Both the position numbers and the translations under genes were made by a program. Shown here one piece after another: positions 24,635 through 38,000 of a stretch of 64,000 nucleotides of DNA. Source of the DNA: Planococcus citri (taxonomy: Eukaryota; Arthropoda; Insecta; Hemiptera; Pseudococcidae); the NCBI RefSeq assembly GCF_950023065.1, contig NC_088681.1, positions 3,100,001 through 3,164,000 of the forward strand. The letters run 5' to 3'. Each line of letters begins with the position of its first letter. The first letter of the stretch is position 1. The notes below the pieces were generated by a model. That model did not search any database and had not been told where the DNA came from. It saw only the letters and a list, made by a program, of their open reading frames with translations.

Positions 24635-26312
24635 GGGTCATCCCATGTCAATTCGACCAACGTTTTTGAGTCATGTCTTTCGATTTTGCTCAATTTTTTT
24701 TTACAATATCTACCCACCCAGTAAGTAAGAAAACCGCAATCAGTTTGGTCCCAGCCCCCTCAGGGGGCGGGTGGGGGGCTTCCCCAGGGACTTTGACGGC
24801 TCCCCAACAGAAAATCCTTCATCCCCCACCCTTCACCCCTCCTACACCCTCGAAAACGTACATTTTGACATATCACACGCCATTATTTATGTAGTTAAAT
24901 TTTGAATTTTTCGCTGTTTTCATCCCCTTCATCCCCCACCATTCACCCCTACGAAATTTTTTTTGTCAAATTCGTCATCTACACCCTCAAAAACATACAT
25001 TTCGACATATCACACATTATTATGATCAAATTTTGAATTTTTCACCCCCTTCATCCCCCACCATTCACCCCTACGAAAAAAATAGTGTCAGATTCGTGAT
25101 CTACACCCTCCAAAACATACATTTCAACATATCACACGTCATTATGGTCAAATTTTGAATTTTTGACCTCCCTCACCCCCCACCCCATACCCCTACAAAA
25201 AAAATGTGGTCAAATTCGTATTCTGCGACCCCAAAAACATAATGGAAGATATCATTTTACAATAGTTTTTGGGTTTATTGTAAGTTTTTGAATTACGCCC
25301 GTTTTGAGGGTGCTCACAGCCCACTGTGGAGCACCCCCACCCCCAATTTGGGGCCAAACTTTCAAAAAAAATCTGGGGCATGTGATATATCGAATTGCAT
25401 GTTTTTGGTAACGCTGAACACGAATATGACGTTAGATTTTTGATTGGTCCCCATCCACGGTCCCCAGCACCTCCCCAATTGGGGTAAAAGTTCAAAATAG
25501 TGTTTTTTTTCGTGCGACACATCAAATAGTATGTTTTTGGAGACGCTGATTACGAATATGACGTCAGATTTTTGATTGGACCCGTCCACGGCCCCCAGCC
25601 CATTCCCAATGAGGGCAACCTAAAAAAAATGGTTTCAATCGTGTGACACATGAAATAGTATGTTTTCGATATCACTGAACACGAATATAGCAGTAGTTTT
25701 TCAAATTGACCTCACCCATGGCTCTCAGAACCACCCCCTAAAAGTCCAAAAAAATTTTTGGAGGCCTTAGATGGGGTCCAACCAAAAATCTGACGTCATA
25801 TGCGTGTTCAGCGTTACCAAAAACATACAATTCGATATATCACATGCCCCAGATTTTTTTTTGAAAGTTTGGCCCCAAATTGGGGGTGGGGGTGCTCCCT
25901 CTCCATTAAGAGATCCCATCTCAAAACGTAAATATTTCGAAAAAAAGTCAAAAGGTACATCTATGGACATTTTTTCAGAATTTTAAATGGTAGCTCCCAC
26001 TTACAGCGCCATTTTGGAAATTTCAAAATGCTTAAAAAGTTCGAAATTCAATACCCTTTCGAACTGTGAAATCAGTTTTGATCAAAGTATCATAGTTTTG
26101 GAGGAATGTGCTGCTGAAGTTGAGTACCTCGAGACAATGTGAAAATAATGGAAGCACCCCCACCTGCCCCCTGAGGGGGCTGGGACCAAACTGATTGCGG
26201 CTTTCTTACTTAATTACTGGGTGGGTAGATAATGTAAAAAAAAAATTAGCGAAATCGAAAGATATGACTTTCAAAATCGCCTTTTTGTGGTCGAATTGAC
26301 ATGGAATGACCC
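24635..26312. mobile_element. foldback element, family 3, with TCTG target duplication
   Basis: Termini GGGTCATCCCATGTCAATTC at 24635 and the near-inverse GAATTGACATGGAATGACCC ending at 26312. Arms of about 140 bp include CAATCAGTTTGGTCCCAGCC and its complement near 26190. TCTG flanks both sides (24631-24634, 26313-26316). Inside are four 110-121-bp tandem units (from 24818, 24928, 25049, 25169), units of about 134 bp at 25380-25700, and a further internal inverted pair (about 25326-25455 against 25770-25897). No coding capacity. A lone copy of its terminal motif lies at about 36195. Confidence 0.8.
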
Positions 26313-26760
26313 TCTGGCAAAAATTGATATTTAAAAAAAAAGTTTTCTCGGCTAGAGTCAGAACTTCTATCAATTTCTCACAAAAAATCAGTACTTATTG
26401 AAATCTCTGGTCAGAAAATCGAGAGTTTTTCGCAATTCTTGCAAAAATCATAAATTTTTTTTCAGAACTTTCTCGACTGTGGCAAAAAACCGGGAATATC
26501 TTGAATATTGGGCAAAACTTCTGTTTTAAAAACTAGACAAAATTAGGATTTTTTTTTAAATTTCTGGCAAAAATCATGGCTTCTCTAAAATCATAAAAAA
26601 ATCAGGATTTTCTTAGATCTTGCAAAAACCAAGACATTTTTGAAATGTTGACAAAATTCATGATTTTGGGCAAAAAATTGGGACTTGTTTGCAATTATTT
26701 TGACTAGAAAGTAGGAAATTTTATAGCAAATTTTTGAATAGAAGTATTTTCAGAGGCAGT
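26313..26760. repeat. dispersed degenerate repeat, right part of the interrupted copy
   Basis: Matches 35720-36030 in block order, including 'aaatctctggtcagaaaatc' and 'ttctggcaaaaatca'. With 24120-24634 it makes one repeat copy interrupted by the family-3 foldback element. Confidence 0.6.
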
Positions 26761-28929
26761 TCAAAGCCATGTTACTTGAGGAGCGAGGAAGGGAGCTGGT
26801 ATCACATCATTTTGCCGACAAAAAATTATCGCAGGAGTGTGTAATTTTCCTTCAACCCATCCCCCACCCCTTAAAACCACCTCTGCATATTTCAATTCGG
26901 ATGTTTTTCATTAATTCATATAAAGGTGAACTTCAAGCTTGAAAGGAAGTTGATCGTTGTGCAAAAGTTCCTCCTACAAAACGTTAATAACAATATGAAA
27001 TTGTTAGAAATTAATCCGTATAGCGTTTGATTGATAGATGATAGGACGATACCTACCTCAACAACAACAACAACCGGGAAAAAAGGGGTAAAAATACTCT
27101 TCGAAGAGTATAGTTAACGATCGAAGTTATTGTTTTTTAAATTAACACGTTCGAGAGACTAGAAGGAGAGAAAAAAATATATAAGCTAAAATTTTTCGCA
27201 CTCTCTAAATTAAATGGCATAATAAAGTCAACCCATTAAAGAGCTGGTTAATTAATTAAATACCGAAACTAATTAACCATAAAAGCCGCCTAACAGAAAT
27301 ACTCGAACGCGATATCATTAATTTTACAGCACGTCTAAATTTCGCGATTATTAATCTTATTCGAAGTTCTCACACATTTTGCTCTCTGCTGTTTGCTGTT
27401 TAGTGTTTGGTGTTTGCGTATAACCGGCTATTGTAGGTGTCGGGTTGGTATATACATTTCTCTGGTGATGTTGTTATGACCTTTGACGCGAGTTGTTGCA
27501 ACATTTGCACAATGCGGAGTGTTATGGGCTGGTTTTCAAACACGTGTTAGCATTTGGCGAGTTTTTCCTCTTATTTTTTCCTCTCGATATAGAGGTACCT
27601 ACGTACATTAGAATGGCGAGGTTTTCATTCTCGATGGCAACGATGCGATGGCGTCAGCTAAAATGTATATCTTGTTCATGACGTTGCGGCGAGAACTTGA
27701 TGGTTTGATGGGGGAGGGGAGGGGGATGAGAGGCTGAGGCGGGCGTTCAATTTGTATCGAAATGCATTGAATTTTACGATATTTTGCGCGTGGTTTGCAT
27801 TATGAAAGCTACCAGACACCGTATACACGAATGTTTTTTTCACAGTATTTTGTATACTTATGTTTTTCTCCCTTCTATGGGGTGCTGAGGGGGGCTCATA
27901 TCGACGTGGTTTGCAACGTTTTCCATTCTCGCGGCGTTAGGCAGGCTTTACGAAAATCCCGAATTATAAAACGCACAAGACGTTCTAGAAGAGTAAAAAT
28001 TTCCATCTCGATACCAAATGAACATTTTGCTAAATTGATACAATAGAAATTTTCGCAAATTACGTGTCATTTGGCATGTTTGTCGAATAATACCCACTTT
28101 TCGGAGATAATAATAGCGTATCGCTGGTGTAATATTGCTCCAAAATGTACCAAGTTTTTTTCTCTGATTTTCGTATTTTTTCTGCGAGTAGGGGGATGTA
28201 CAATTGTTCGAGTATTGTGATAACAATGCACCATATTGTCTGCTTGTATAAGCGGGGTATTAAAAAACTCTACTCGAATCGACACAATAATACGTATTCA
28301 TTTTCGTATCGTTTGTCGTCGCATAACCGCGTTCGGATAATTTTCCAACTTTATAACGATGACCTGCGGTTACTTGGGTGATACTTCGATTTATACGCTA
28401 ATGAACGAGTATTGTCTGGCTGGAAACGAGATACTACGTAGACGTACTACGCGATGTACACAAATATTCGAGCATCGAGTAAACGAGTCATTTCGCTACG
28501 CTATAAGAGTAAGATTCTCTCTCTTGTGCTTTATCGTCAAAAGCGCTTTATTCCGTCTGTATGATCTTTTATGTATCAAACAATATTCATTCGTCGTGGT
28601 TGGAATGCCTGTGTGCACTTATTAAACTCGTGCCAGTGTTTGAGTGAAACATTGTTGCATTTAGCTGACACGTTTACGAAAAGGACGTCTTGATTTCTCG
28701 AGTACCAAGGTTTAGATACGCCGCTGATGAGAGAGTAAATGAATCACTTTGAGGGATTAAAAATAAATATGGCAAAGGAGTCAAGATTTTGTGATTGTAA
28801 GTATGAAGTGTCGAAGGTTTAATTTTTTTCAATTAATTGAAAATTCTGTATTTTAGTAGAAAAATACGACGAGGAATCGTCTTTTGGTTTATAACCAGGA
28901 AAATTATCGGAAACCCGTGTAGGGATGGG
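26761..28929. other. non-coding sequence
   Basis: No gene was recognised. Several frames of 70-90 codons at 27.8-28.6 kb overlap each other on both strands and have no known motif. The stretch 27.0-27.4 kb is rich in TTAATTAAT words. Confidence 0.35.
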
Positions 28930-29418
28930 TTAAGGCTATTCTCTACCCTCCTGTTATCAGTAAAATTTTGATGAAAACTATGAACTTTGACCGGGGATTG
29001 TGGGAAAACTATTGGACGGATTTTCGTGGGGTTTGATTTATTTTATTCAGAAAACATTCAAAAGCGAGGGTATGTCGAGATATTTTTGATTTATGTCATT
29101 TTGTGGTGGTCATTGGGAATTGAATGGAGGTAGTACTGATGCTCAGATCTCCGTTGGAAAAGCTAAATTAGAAAATATGGCTACATACCCTCGCTTTCAA
29201 TGATTAAGTATTAGCATTGGTGAAAAAAAATTGAAACAATTTTGAAAATTCACGGAGAAATCCCCGTCTGAAGTTTTGATGGGAGCGGGTCGCGGGACAT
29301 AAGTACGACTAAATTCGTTCACTCGATTACACGCAATCTTATGAACAAATGATGAAAATAACGAACAAATCGGCTTCATATTTCGAACGTTTTCACTGGG
29401 GGTAGAGAATAGCCTTAA
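28930..29418. mobile_element. small inverted-repeat element (MITE-like)
   Basis: A perfect 19-bp terminal inverted repeat, TTAAGGCTATTCTCTACCC at 28930-28948 and its complement at 29400-29418. A second inverted match further in, AAAGCGAGGGTATGT, occurs near 29053 and inverted near 29190. Length 489 bp, no coding capacity. Its right end abuts the start of the LINE remnant. Confidence 0.65.
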
Positions 29419-30454
29419 GAATATCCTTATGGTACCCTCTGCCTGTTGTAAAAGACGACTAAAAGAGGACCAGGCAAGCGCGGAGGCCTAGATAGCAGCC
29501 CTATCACTGTGATATAACTGGCATGGCTGGTAACCAAGTCAGACAAAAATCTACCTTACTCAAAATACACAAACAACAGGAAACGGATGGAACAATGGGA
29601 TCCCAGGCGGAGGTGAACCCCTGGTTAAAATAAAAACACATGCAAACGAAAGAAAATACAAATTCAGAAACTGGAATGTAAAAGGATATGCAGCCAAGGA
29701 TGCAAAAATGAACGAAATTCTAAGCAGCAGAAATATAGACTTTGCTGTGATGTCTGAAACAAAGAAGAAAGGAAGTGGAACAATCGAATCTGGAAATTAC
29801 ATCGTTATCTATAGGGGAGTTGACAAGAAAACCAGAGCTGCAGGCGGAGTGATGTTACACATACATAATAAACACTGCGAAAATATCAACTCATACAACA
29901 TATGGCATGAAAGAATTGTATCAGCAAAGATTGAGATTGAAAAAAGACTTTCTTACAATGATCGGAGTATATGCACCAGAAGAGGGAAGACAGGACTGAG
30001 GAGCAAAGTGAAGAGTTCTACAAGCAACTACAGAGGGCAGTACAAGCAGTAAATCCAGAAGATAAATTGATAATAGCGGGAGACTTGAATGCTCAGGTAG
30101 GAGATAAGCGTGTAAAGACAGTAACTGGTATGCATGTAACAGAAGGAATGAATACAAATGGGAAGAGACTGATAGATTTTTGCACATTTAATGGACTAAG
30201 AATCATGAATACATTCTACCAACACAAAAAAGATCACAAGATGACATGGAGTAATACAAGAGGACAAAGCGCAATGATCGACCATTTTATAGCCGATGAA
30301 AACGCCGCAAAAAATTCTTGGATGAAAGAACATACAGAGGTCTAGAAATAGGCACCGACCATCATTTTATTCAAGGAGTAATGAGAATGGAAACAACAAG
30401 AATACCAGCCAGGAAAAATGAAAAGATCAACACAAGAGCCCTGGATGACCCAAT

Positions 30455-30497
30455 ACAGCCATTGGATGGTCGGGTGACCCGACCATCCAATGGCTGT
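30455..30497. repeat. 43-bp near-perfect palindrome inside the LINE
   Basis: Two 21-bp arms are exact inverses around one central G (30476); the left arm starts ACAGCCATTGGATGGTCGGG. One arm is presumably the original LINE sequence and the other an inverted duplication. It falls where the endonuclease-to-RT linker loses its frame. Confidence 0.9.
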
Positions 30498-30666
30498 ACC
30501 AAAGACGGATGAACATCATAAGTGAAGAGATACCAAAAAGCCAGAACATAGAAGAAGAATGGAAAAATATCAAATCCATTTCCAAGAACTCATACAAAAG
30601 AAAAGACAGGCATTTAGAAAATTCATGACCTCAAAAAGTGAGGTTTATGATGAAGAATATCAAAAA

Positions 30667-30774
30667 CAGTCGGCAAAAGTCAAGAGAAAGTCTAGGAAAT
30701 TGCAGAGAGAGAGCTGGGAACAGTCGGCAAAAGTCAAGAGAAAGTCTAGGAAATTGCAGAGAGAGAGCTGGGAA
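30667..30774 (+). repeat. 54-bp exact in-frame tandem duplication in the LINE
   Basis: 30667-30720 is repeated exactly at 30721-30774, duplicating an 18-residue basic segment (starting QSAKVKRKSRK) in the linker before the RT. Because it is in frame it could have been tolerated before the element died. Confidence 0.9.
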
Positions 30775-32460
30775 AATTTCATCATATTCCTGGAGCATGA
30801 CACATACAAGTTATGGCCAAAGTTGTATAAGATTATAAGGAGAATTGACGCAAATTTTAACGAAAGAGTAGGTTTGTCAAAAATTAAAATCAATAATGCA
30901 AAGGAATATTTTGAGGAACTCTGGAGTGACAAAAATGCGCAAGATACAACAATAGAAGCTGAAATTGGAGTAACAGAAGACAGAATTTCATTTAAAGAGT
31001 TACAAGAAGCTTTGAAAACAGCAAAAAATGCAATAGCTCTAGGAGAAGATGGCATACCAACAGAATTGTACAAATATGCAAGTGGTGAATTTAAAGGAAG
31101 ACTGCTGGAATTCCTAAATAGGATGTACTAAGAAGAAAGGGTACCTGAAGAATTCAAAACAGCAATTGTAATACCACTGTTCAAGAAAGGTGATATGTCA
31201 AACCTGAAAAACTCCTGAGGAATAAGTCTACTCAACACCTGCTACAAGATATATGCAAAAATACTGGCAAAACGACTGGCAGAACATGCAGAAGAAAAGT
31301 TGTCAGAAAGTCAAAACGGATGTAGAAAAATAAGATCATGCACTGGCGCAAGTTATACAGTAAAACTACTGATGGAAAAAAGGATCGAATACAACCTAGA
31401 AACACACATGTGCTTTATAGACCTGGAAAAAGCATATGATAGGGTCAATAGAAAAAAACTGAAGTCCGAAAAGATGAAGAAATAACGTATAAAATGCTAA
31501 AGGTAATAAACAGTGTATATGAGAACATTAGAATAAGAGTACCAATTTGAAATAAACTCTCAGAACAAGCAGAAATAAACAGAGGAGTTTGCCAGGGATG
31601 CTCACTGTCATGTGTTTTATTCAACATGTACATGGATCTCATGGTAAAAGAATGGCAGAAGATGAAGCCAAAAGGAATCAAAACAGACAGAAGACAGGAA
31701 ATATCAACAGTGCTATTCTCAGATGATCAAGCAGTACTAGCTGAAACAGAAGATGACCTACAGAGATCAATGTACAATCTAACAAAGACATCAGAAAAAT
31801 ATGATATGAGAATATCATCAGAGTAAACAAAAACAATGGCTTTCAAAGGAAAGGAACCAGTAAGAAGCAAGATTGTAATTAATGGAAAAATCATCGAACA
31901 GGTGAATAATTTCAAATACCTGGGAAACACGATATCATACCAGGGAGAAGTAGATGTTGGTGGAAAGATTGCAAAGTTCCTGAGAGTCATAGGACTGATA
32001 AATAGGACCCGGAGAAGCAGTAAGGTGCGAACAGAAACAAGATTGAAGGTGTACAATACCCTAGCAATATCATTGATGACTTATGGAAGCGAGGTATGGG
32101 CACTGAAGATATCTGATAAAAGAAGAATAACGGCAGCGAAGATGAAGTTCATGAGGAGAACGGCAGGGGTGACTCCCAGAGACAGAGTCCTATCTGAGAA
32201 AATAACAGCAGATCTCGGAGTGAAGCCAGTCATGAAGAGGATAAAACAGTATAGGAAAGATTGGAGAAATCGTGTCAAAAGGATGGAGGAAACAAGATCA
32301 CCAAAACAGGTCCTCCAATATACACCAACGGGGAAGAGAAGCAGAGGGAGATCAAGGAGGAAACTCACTGATACCTCAGGCTCATCCTCAACAGGTTCCA
32401 CACCGTAGCAGACAGGCCAACAGGTCTACACCGCTTACAAGGAAACGACGACGACAAAAA

Positions 32461-33890
32461 TTAGCGGAAAATGAGAATAATTGGGGAAAGTGAGGTATAA
32501 AGCTGAATTTTTGGTATATGGTAATTCCCTGCCTAATCGGCGGATTGTAGCACAGGGGGGGAGGGGTCTGCGAAACAACGACAAATGACGCAAACAGGAC
32601 ATTTTTAGATTTTTTTTTGACGAGCTGTGGGGCTTCATAGTCCTTCAAAATGACCGAAAATGGAAAATTTCAGTTGCAAATTGCTCCGGTTGTACGTGGT
32701 ACAGAATTTTGAATGTTTACTTCAAGTTATTTTGTCTCTGAATTTCCAAATACCTGCTGAAAAAGCAATCCTTTAACACGACACGATTTTCACTTAGAAG
32801 CTATTAAAAAAACTACCTTCAGAGTTTCATTATTATGTTTCGAAAATAATTCGACAATTTATCGTGTAGGTACAAGTAGGTACTGAAGAAAAAAAGGTGT
32901 TGCGAAAATATATTTTTAAAAGGTATTAAGTATTTGATAGCTGTTAAAGGAACAATTTCTGCTGAAATTTTGGCAAAATTCCACATTTAAAGTAGCCTCC
33001 TATCGATGGGTATTACGGTATTAGTAAATTTGATTTTTTTTTTCATTTTGGTAGTAGGTAATAAGAAGAATGTAGATGTTTCAAAATTTTCTTTTTTTGG
33101 CCCATTTTACGATATTTTTTGTAATGTATGATTTATTTACGCGTTTGTGTATGTATATTACAGGGTGATTAAGGTTACTCGGATGGAGTACGGAGGCAAT
33201 CCACGTCTCGAACCGTGTTACTGTGAATTTATGACGGTATAAGAAAGAATACGATTGGACGTGAAACTTGAAAGGGTAAGAAATTCATATACTGCGCTTT
33301 TTTTTTTATTCATGCTCCGTTAGCAATTTTCAACCTATACGAGATATTGTGGTAAAGCGAAAGGGAAAAATTGCCTATTTTTTCGTCTTGAGAAAAATTT
33401 ACATCGTAGAAATATTATACTTAGGTTCTTACTGACTATGGTACTTGAGTCGTGAGAATCTCCTATATAACCATCATCACTTCCATCCCAATTCCTGGTG
33501 AGGCGGGGGGGGGGGGTGTGGACGAGAAGGTGAGCCTCGCAGTTTCCACATTCCCCTTTTTTAACGAAAAAAATTGTCAAATCGGGCCAAAATTCGCTGT
33601 CTCTTCAAAAAAATTTTGACGTGCGTGAATTTCCTGTAATGAGCTTGGTAGGATCGAATTTATTCTCTGAGGTTTGTGTGCCATACTCAAATGTCCAAAA
33701 ATTACTGAAATACCGATCGGTGATTTTCAAAATTCTTGGGACATTTTCCCCTCACCTCCTCCAAACAGTTTGCCTGTCTGAAGATCTTGGTGCCTCAAAT
33801 TTTTAAAATAAATTATTAGTTATTAAGAGCAATAAAATTTGAATTTTCGAAGAGGTACTGCACCCCCACCCCCGTTGATCATGGCTTCAT
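32461..33890. other. non-coding sequence with one exon-like island
   Basis: Mostly AT-rich with no gene recognised. At 33164-33236 there is a 73-bp island preceded by 'GTATATTACAG' (acceptor-like) and followed by GTATAAG (donor-like); one frame through it is open and has balanced base composition. Immediately after, at 33276, is a second donor-like GTAAGA. It could be a small host exon or a chance resemblance. Confidence 0.3.
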
Positions 33891-35067
33891 AAAGGGTATT
33901 CCACGGTAAGATAGGCGAAATGGCCCTGTTCCCAGATTTGGAAAATTATGATGGATTATTGTTAGGTAGGTACCTCCAATGAAAATTTTTGAGCGGAATT
34001 TCCAAACGCGTTTTTTACGAGAAAAATTCTGTATCCATGAGTTGTGGGGAGAAAATTTTGGTACCGCAAGGAATGTGTAGGGGAAGCATGGGTCTTTCAA
34101 CAGGATTTTTTTCAAAACTTTTTAGCAAATTATTGTTTTCTCACAGGGGAGGGGGTAAAAGGGTAAAAAATTTCTGGGGGCTGTTTTGGTTCAAAGGGCG
34201 AATATTGGGGTGCTATAGATTGAAAACAATCAAAAATTTAAAAAAATTGCATCATTTTCCATTTTTAAATTTTTTGAAAAATTGGGGGGGGCATTCTGGC
34301 ACCACTTTTTTTTTACATAGAGGGATTGAAACTTCGTAGGATTTATTTTTTCATCAAATGGAACAACTTCGGGGGGGTGGGAGCAAAAAAATTCCAACTT
34401 CGAAAATAAGGACCACCCTAGTGCAGGTGCCATAATACCTCATCTCTTGACTTTGCTGCAAAGAGGCGGCGTGTGCGGGCGGGTTGCTCAGTAGATGAGC
34501 GTTTTGACAACCTTGTGAACACATTTTCTAGGGTAAAATTTGACGCTAAACATTTTTGTTCCTTGTATTTTTCGCATATTCCACATTATTTTGCAAAAAA
34601 AACGCGAAAAACGCGTATTTTCCAGGGTTTTTTGCAAATATGACCATTTTGCAGGCAGAATTTCGATTTTATGGATTGGTAGTAAGAAAGTACTAGTAAA
34701 AAGACACATTTTGGCGAAAACAGTTTTTTGGATTACCCATATACTCCGGAGCTGTGGCGGTTCAAAGTTTTCTTTTGTCAATTTCACCCCCACCACTATG
34801 GTAAAAAGTTTTGAAAAAAATCCTGTTGAAAGACCCATGCTTCCCCTACACATTCCTTGCGGTACCAAAATTTTCTCCCCACAACTCATGGATACAGAAT
34901 TTTTCTCGTAAAAAACGCGTTTTTTGGCTATACAGACCAAGGGGGGTGGGTTGGGGGCGGAAATTCCGCTCAAAAATTTTCATTGGAGGTACCTAACAAT
35001 AATCCATCATAATTTTCCAAATCTGGGAACAGGGCCATTTCGCCTATCTTACCGTGGAATACCCTTT
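33891..35067. mobile_element. foldback element, family 4
   Basis: Inverted arms 33891-34125 and about 34800-35067: AAAGGGTATTCCACGGTAAG at the left and its complement at the right, continuing through GGCGAAATGGCCCTGTTCCC and ATGAGTTGTGGGGAGAAAAT blocks. The right arm has about 40 extra bases (around 34925-34965) rich in G. The loop of about 675 bp has no inverted partner. The arms contain mirror-image open frames that should not be called as genes. Confidence 0.85.
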
Positions 35068-38000
35068 TGGACAATTTATAAAATTCATCATTGATGATGA
35101 AATTGAATCTCTTCTTCGCTACTTTGGGTGTGGTTCATTCGGAAAAATTGGTGGAAAACGTACTAGAAAAATTTCTAGATGTGTATTTTAAACATTTTTA
35201 AAATTCGGAAAATTGATTAAATTGACTGAAACATGGCGCCTTCTTTAGCTCGAGCAAAAACTAATTTTAGAATATGAATTTTTGAAGGTTTTTGCAAAGT
35301 TCAAATCTATGCCATGGTAATTTTAATCGATTAATTCAATTTTCAGAAAGCAAAGGTACGCGCTAAATATGTATTAAGACTTTTCTATTGAACCTTTTTT
35401 GAATTATTGAGAAAAAAATCAATTTTTTTTACACTTTGATAAAAATTAGCCCAGATTAACCCCATTCTATGAAACTTCTGAAAAAAAAGCAATTTCAGAA
35501 TCGAGACTTTTTTTGAATTTCAGCAAAAAAATGAGGACTTTTCTCCAATTCATGGCTAAAAAATTAGAAATTTTCCTTTCTGGCAAAAATTACAATTTTT
35601 TTTGAAATCTTGATAAAAATCAGAACTTTTTCGAATTTTTGAAAGAATCTTGGAACTTTTCAAAATTTTTGGCAAAAAATCAAGACTTTGGAATCTCTCG
35701 CTTGAGAAGCAAGATTTTCTCAAACTGGCTAAAATTGTTTTTTTTTTTTTTTTTAAAAAAAGAAGGTTTTATCGGATAGAATTAGGCAAAAAATCAGCAC
35801 TTCTTTAAATCTCTGGTCAGAAAATCGAGACCTTTTTCGCATTTCTCGCAAAAGTCGTGACTTTTTTCCACTTTTGGCTGAAAAATCGAGTTTTTAAAAA
35901 TCACAATGACCTGGTTTGAAATACTGAAAAACAATCAGGACTTTTTTTACTCTCAAGACTTTTTTTTAGAATTTTGACAAAAATCATGATTTTGGGCAAA
36001 GAATCAGGAAGGGCAGAAAATTTATTTTAGAATTTTGGATGTAAGTATTTTTCGTGATTGAAGAAATTGAGATTCGAAAATGTTGATTGAAAACGGAATT
36101 TCCCAATTTGACTTCATATTTTGGAACAATATACTCGTATAAATCGTGAGATTTCTAAAAGTGAATGATACTTTTTTTGATGTGGTCATCACATAGGGTC
36201 ATTCCACGTCAATTTGACCAAGAAGTGGGGGGGGGGGTTCGGCGATTTTTTTGAAAATTTTCCTGTGGAAAGACCTTCCGAAGGGATGACCAATGGCGCA
36301 AATCGCAGCCCTCTAGCCCATTTTTAAAGGCAGCCAGGGGGTGTCAAAGTTTTCAGTGAATCTGAAATATCATCCATTTCAGCAGTGGATTACTCGATAA
36401 CCACGATACCTACCAAAATGGAACATTTTCCCATAGTTAGGGGTTTTGAAAGGCTTTTTGGTGATATCATAAAAATCAGTGTTGCCACTTTTTTTCGTAC
36501 AAAAAATAAGCTCAAAAAGTTTCGAAACGTAGTTTTCACATCGTTCCGACTCTCAAAAATTCTGAAAAAAATATATTATGGACAACTTTTCATGCTGAAC
36601 AACATATTAAAAAATTGGGATGGTAACATGTTGCAAAATTGATTTTAAAAAATTCAAAGTTTGCGAAAAAATGCGATTTTTTGATTTAAAACATGAAAAA
36701 AAGTTTTGATAAGTGAAGTTGACTCATTTGACCCCTACTTTTACATATCTTTTGAAAAAGTTGAAAAAAACCTTTCACTCGATGAAATGAACTCCACACA
36801 AAAAAATCAAAATTCGAAAAGATTCAAAAAAGAAACGAATTTTTATTTTTTTTTTGCGAGTGTAATTTTCATCAACTTTTTCATGAAATACGTCAGAAAG
36901 AGGTCAAAATAAGACAACTGAATAAATTTAAACTTTTTTTAATGTTTGAAATTGAAAATTGAATTTTTTCGAATTTTGATTACTTTTGTGATCGGTCCAC
37001 AGACAATTTTTGAAAAATAAGTACAGGATCCAATTGTTCTTTATGTATTGAGTTGGTATTTTATCTCTTTAGACGATTAATTGTTATAAATCACAATTTT
37101 TGAGGAGATCTTGTAGACATTTTGGAAAACAAGATGCGTTAGAATTTTCGAATTTTGTGTCTGATATTTTTTTACATCGAAATACTTGATATTCAAGTGA
37201 TTTTAAATCGAATTTTGTATGGTTACCATTCATAAAAAAAAATTATTTTCCAATTTTGATATTTGCGCCTCTCCCTTTCCTTTTTCAGAACATTTTAAAT
37301 AGTCTGATTTCTGTGTTCCTGGTTTTATCCTTTCAATTTTCTAGTAACTTATTAATTGTTTCGTTTCTGTTTTTTTTTCACGTAAACCAAGGATTTTTGA
37401 TTTCCTCGAGTTACTTTGAATATCTGATTGTGAGAAGTTAATTTCGAATTATTCGCGGTTTTATTACTATTATTGCTGAAATGTAATCACGTCATCAAAA
37501 TCATATTACCACTGTACTAAGCAAAAATTGAAGGGTTGAAAGTGATTCTCACTGAAAAAAATCAGCTTTTGAATCAGAAATTTGCATTTGACCAGAAGAT
37601 CTCTCTCGTCGAATTTTCAAATTCTTCGAATACCTGTATTATGTTCGTAATTTCAATTTACGTAAGAAATTGTCTTACGTAGTAAATATTCTGGCAAACC
37701 TTTGTCGTTCTTTCGATTCAATTTCAGCATTCAAAGTACTCGAAATAACGCGAACCACCACGTGCTCTATGCTGGCAAATTGAATAATGTAATATCTATT
37801 ATATAGTATACCGATTAAGAGACGAAAATTTACATTTTGAATGCATTAACATCAACAGTTTAAAAGGAAAATAGTGCAAAATGTATGATCTAGTTGATGG
37901 GTGAAATATTACCTCGTCGTCGTCGCCGCACAACCAATGGAATATCTAACGCGAAATGTAAATTAGAGAAACGAACACGGTGTTAATTTTAGCATTTTTT

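Larger units (their letters stand above)
29419..32460 (+). mobile_element. LINE (non-LTR retrotransposon), AP-endonuclease + RT, recently inactivated
   Basis: The endonuclease region spans about 29655-30400: a WNVKGYA-like start, MSETKKKGSG, GDLNAQVG, then IDHFIAD and TDHHF, matching the order of AP-type endonuclease motifs. The reverse transcriptase spans about 30900-31830 with IPLFKKGD, FIDLEKAYDRVN, GVCQGCSLS and the catalytic LFSDD near 31720. A basic C-terminal part follows (YGSEVWAL, FMRR; about 31836-32408). The frame is broken by stops at 31129, 31216, about 31549 and 31824 and by shifts near 30050, 30345-30560 and 31480, so it cannot make one protein. Limited decay between breaks suggests a young dead copy. 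It may belong to the RTE-like group. The 3' end is probably near an ACG microsatellite at about 32445. Confidence 0.85.

Noticed and set aside
30660..31073. 137-codon minus-strand frame inside the LINE
   Set aside because: Antisense to the RT region; its repeated segment comes from the 54-bp duplication.
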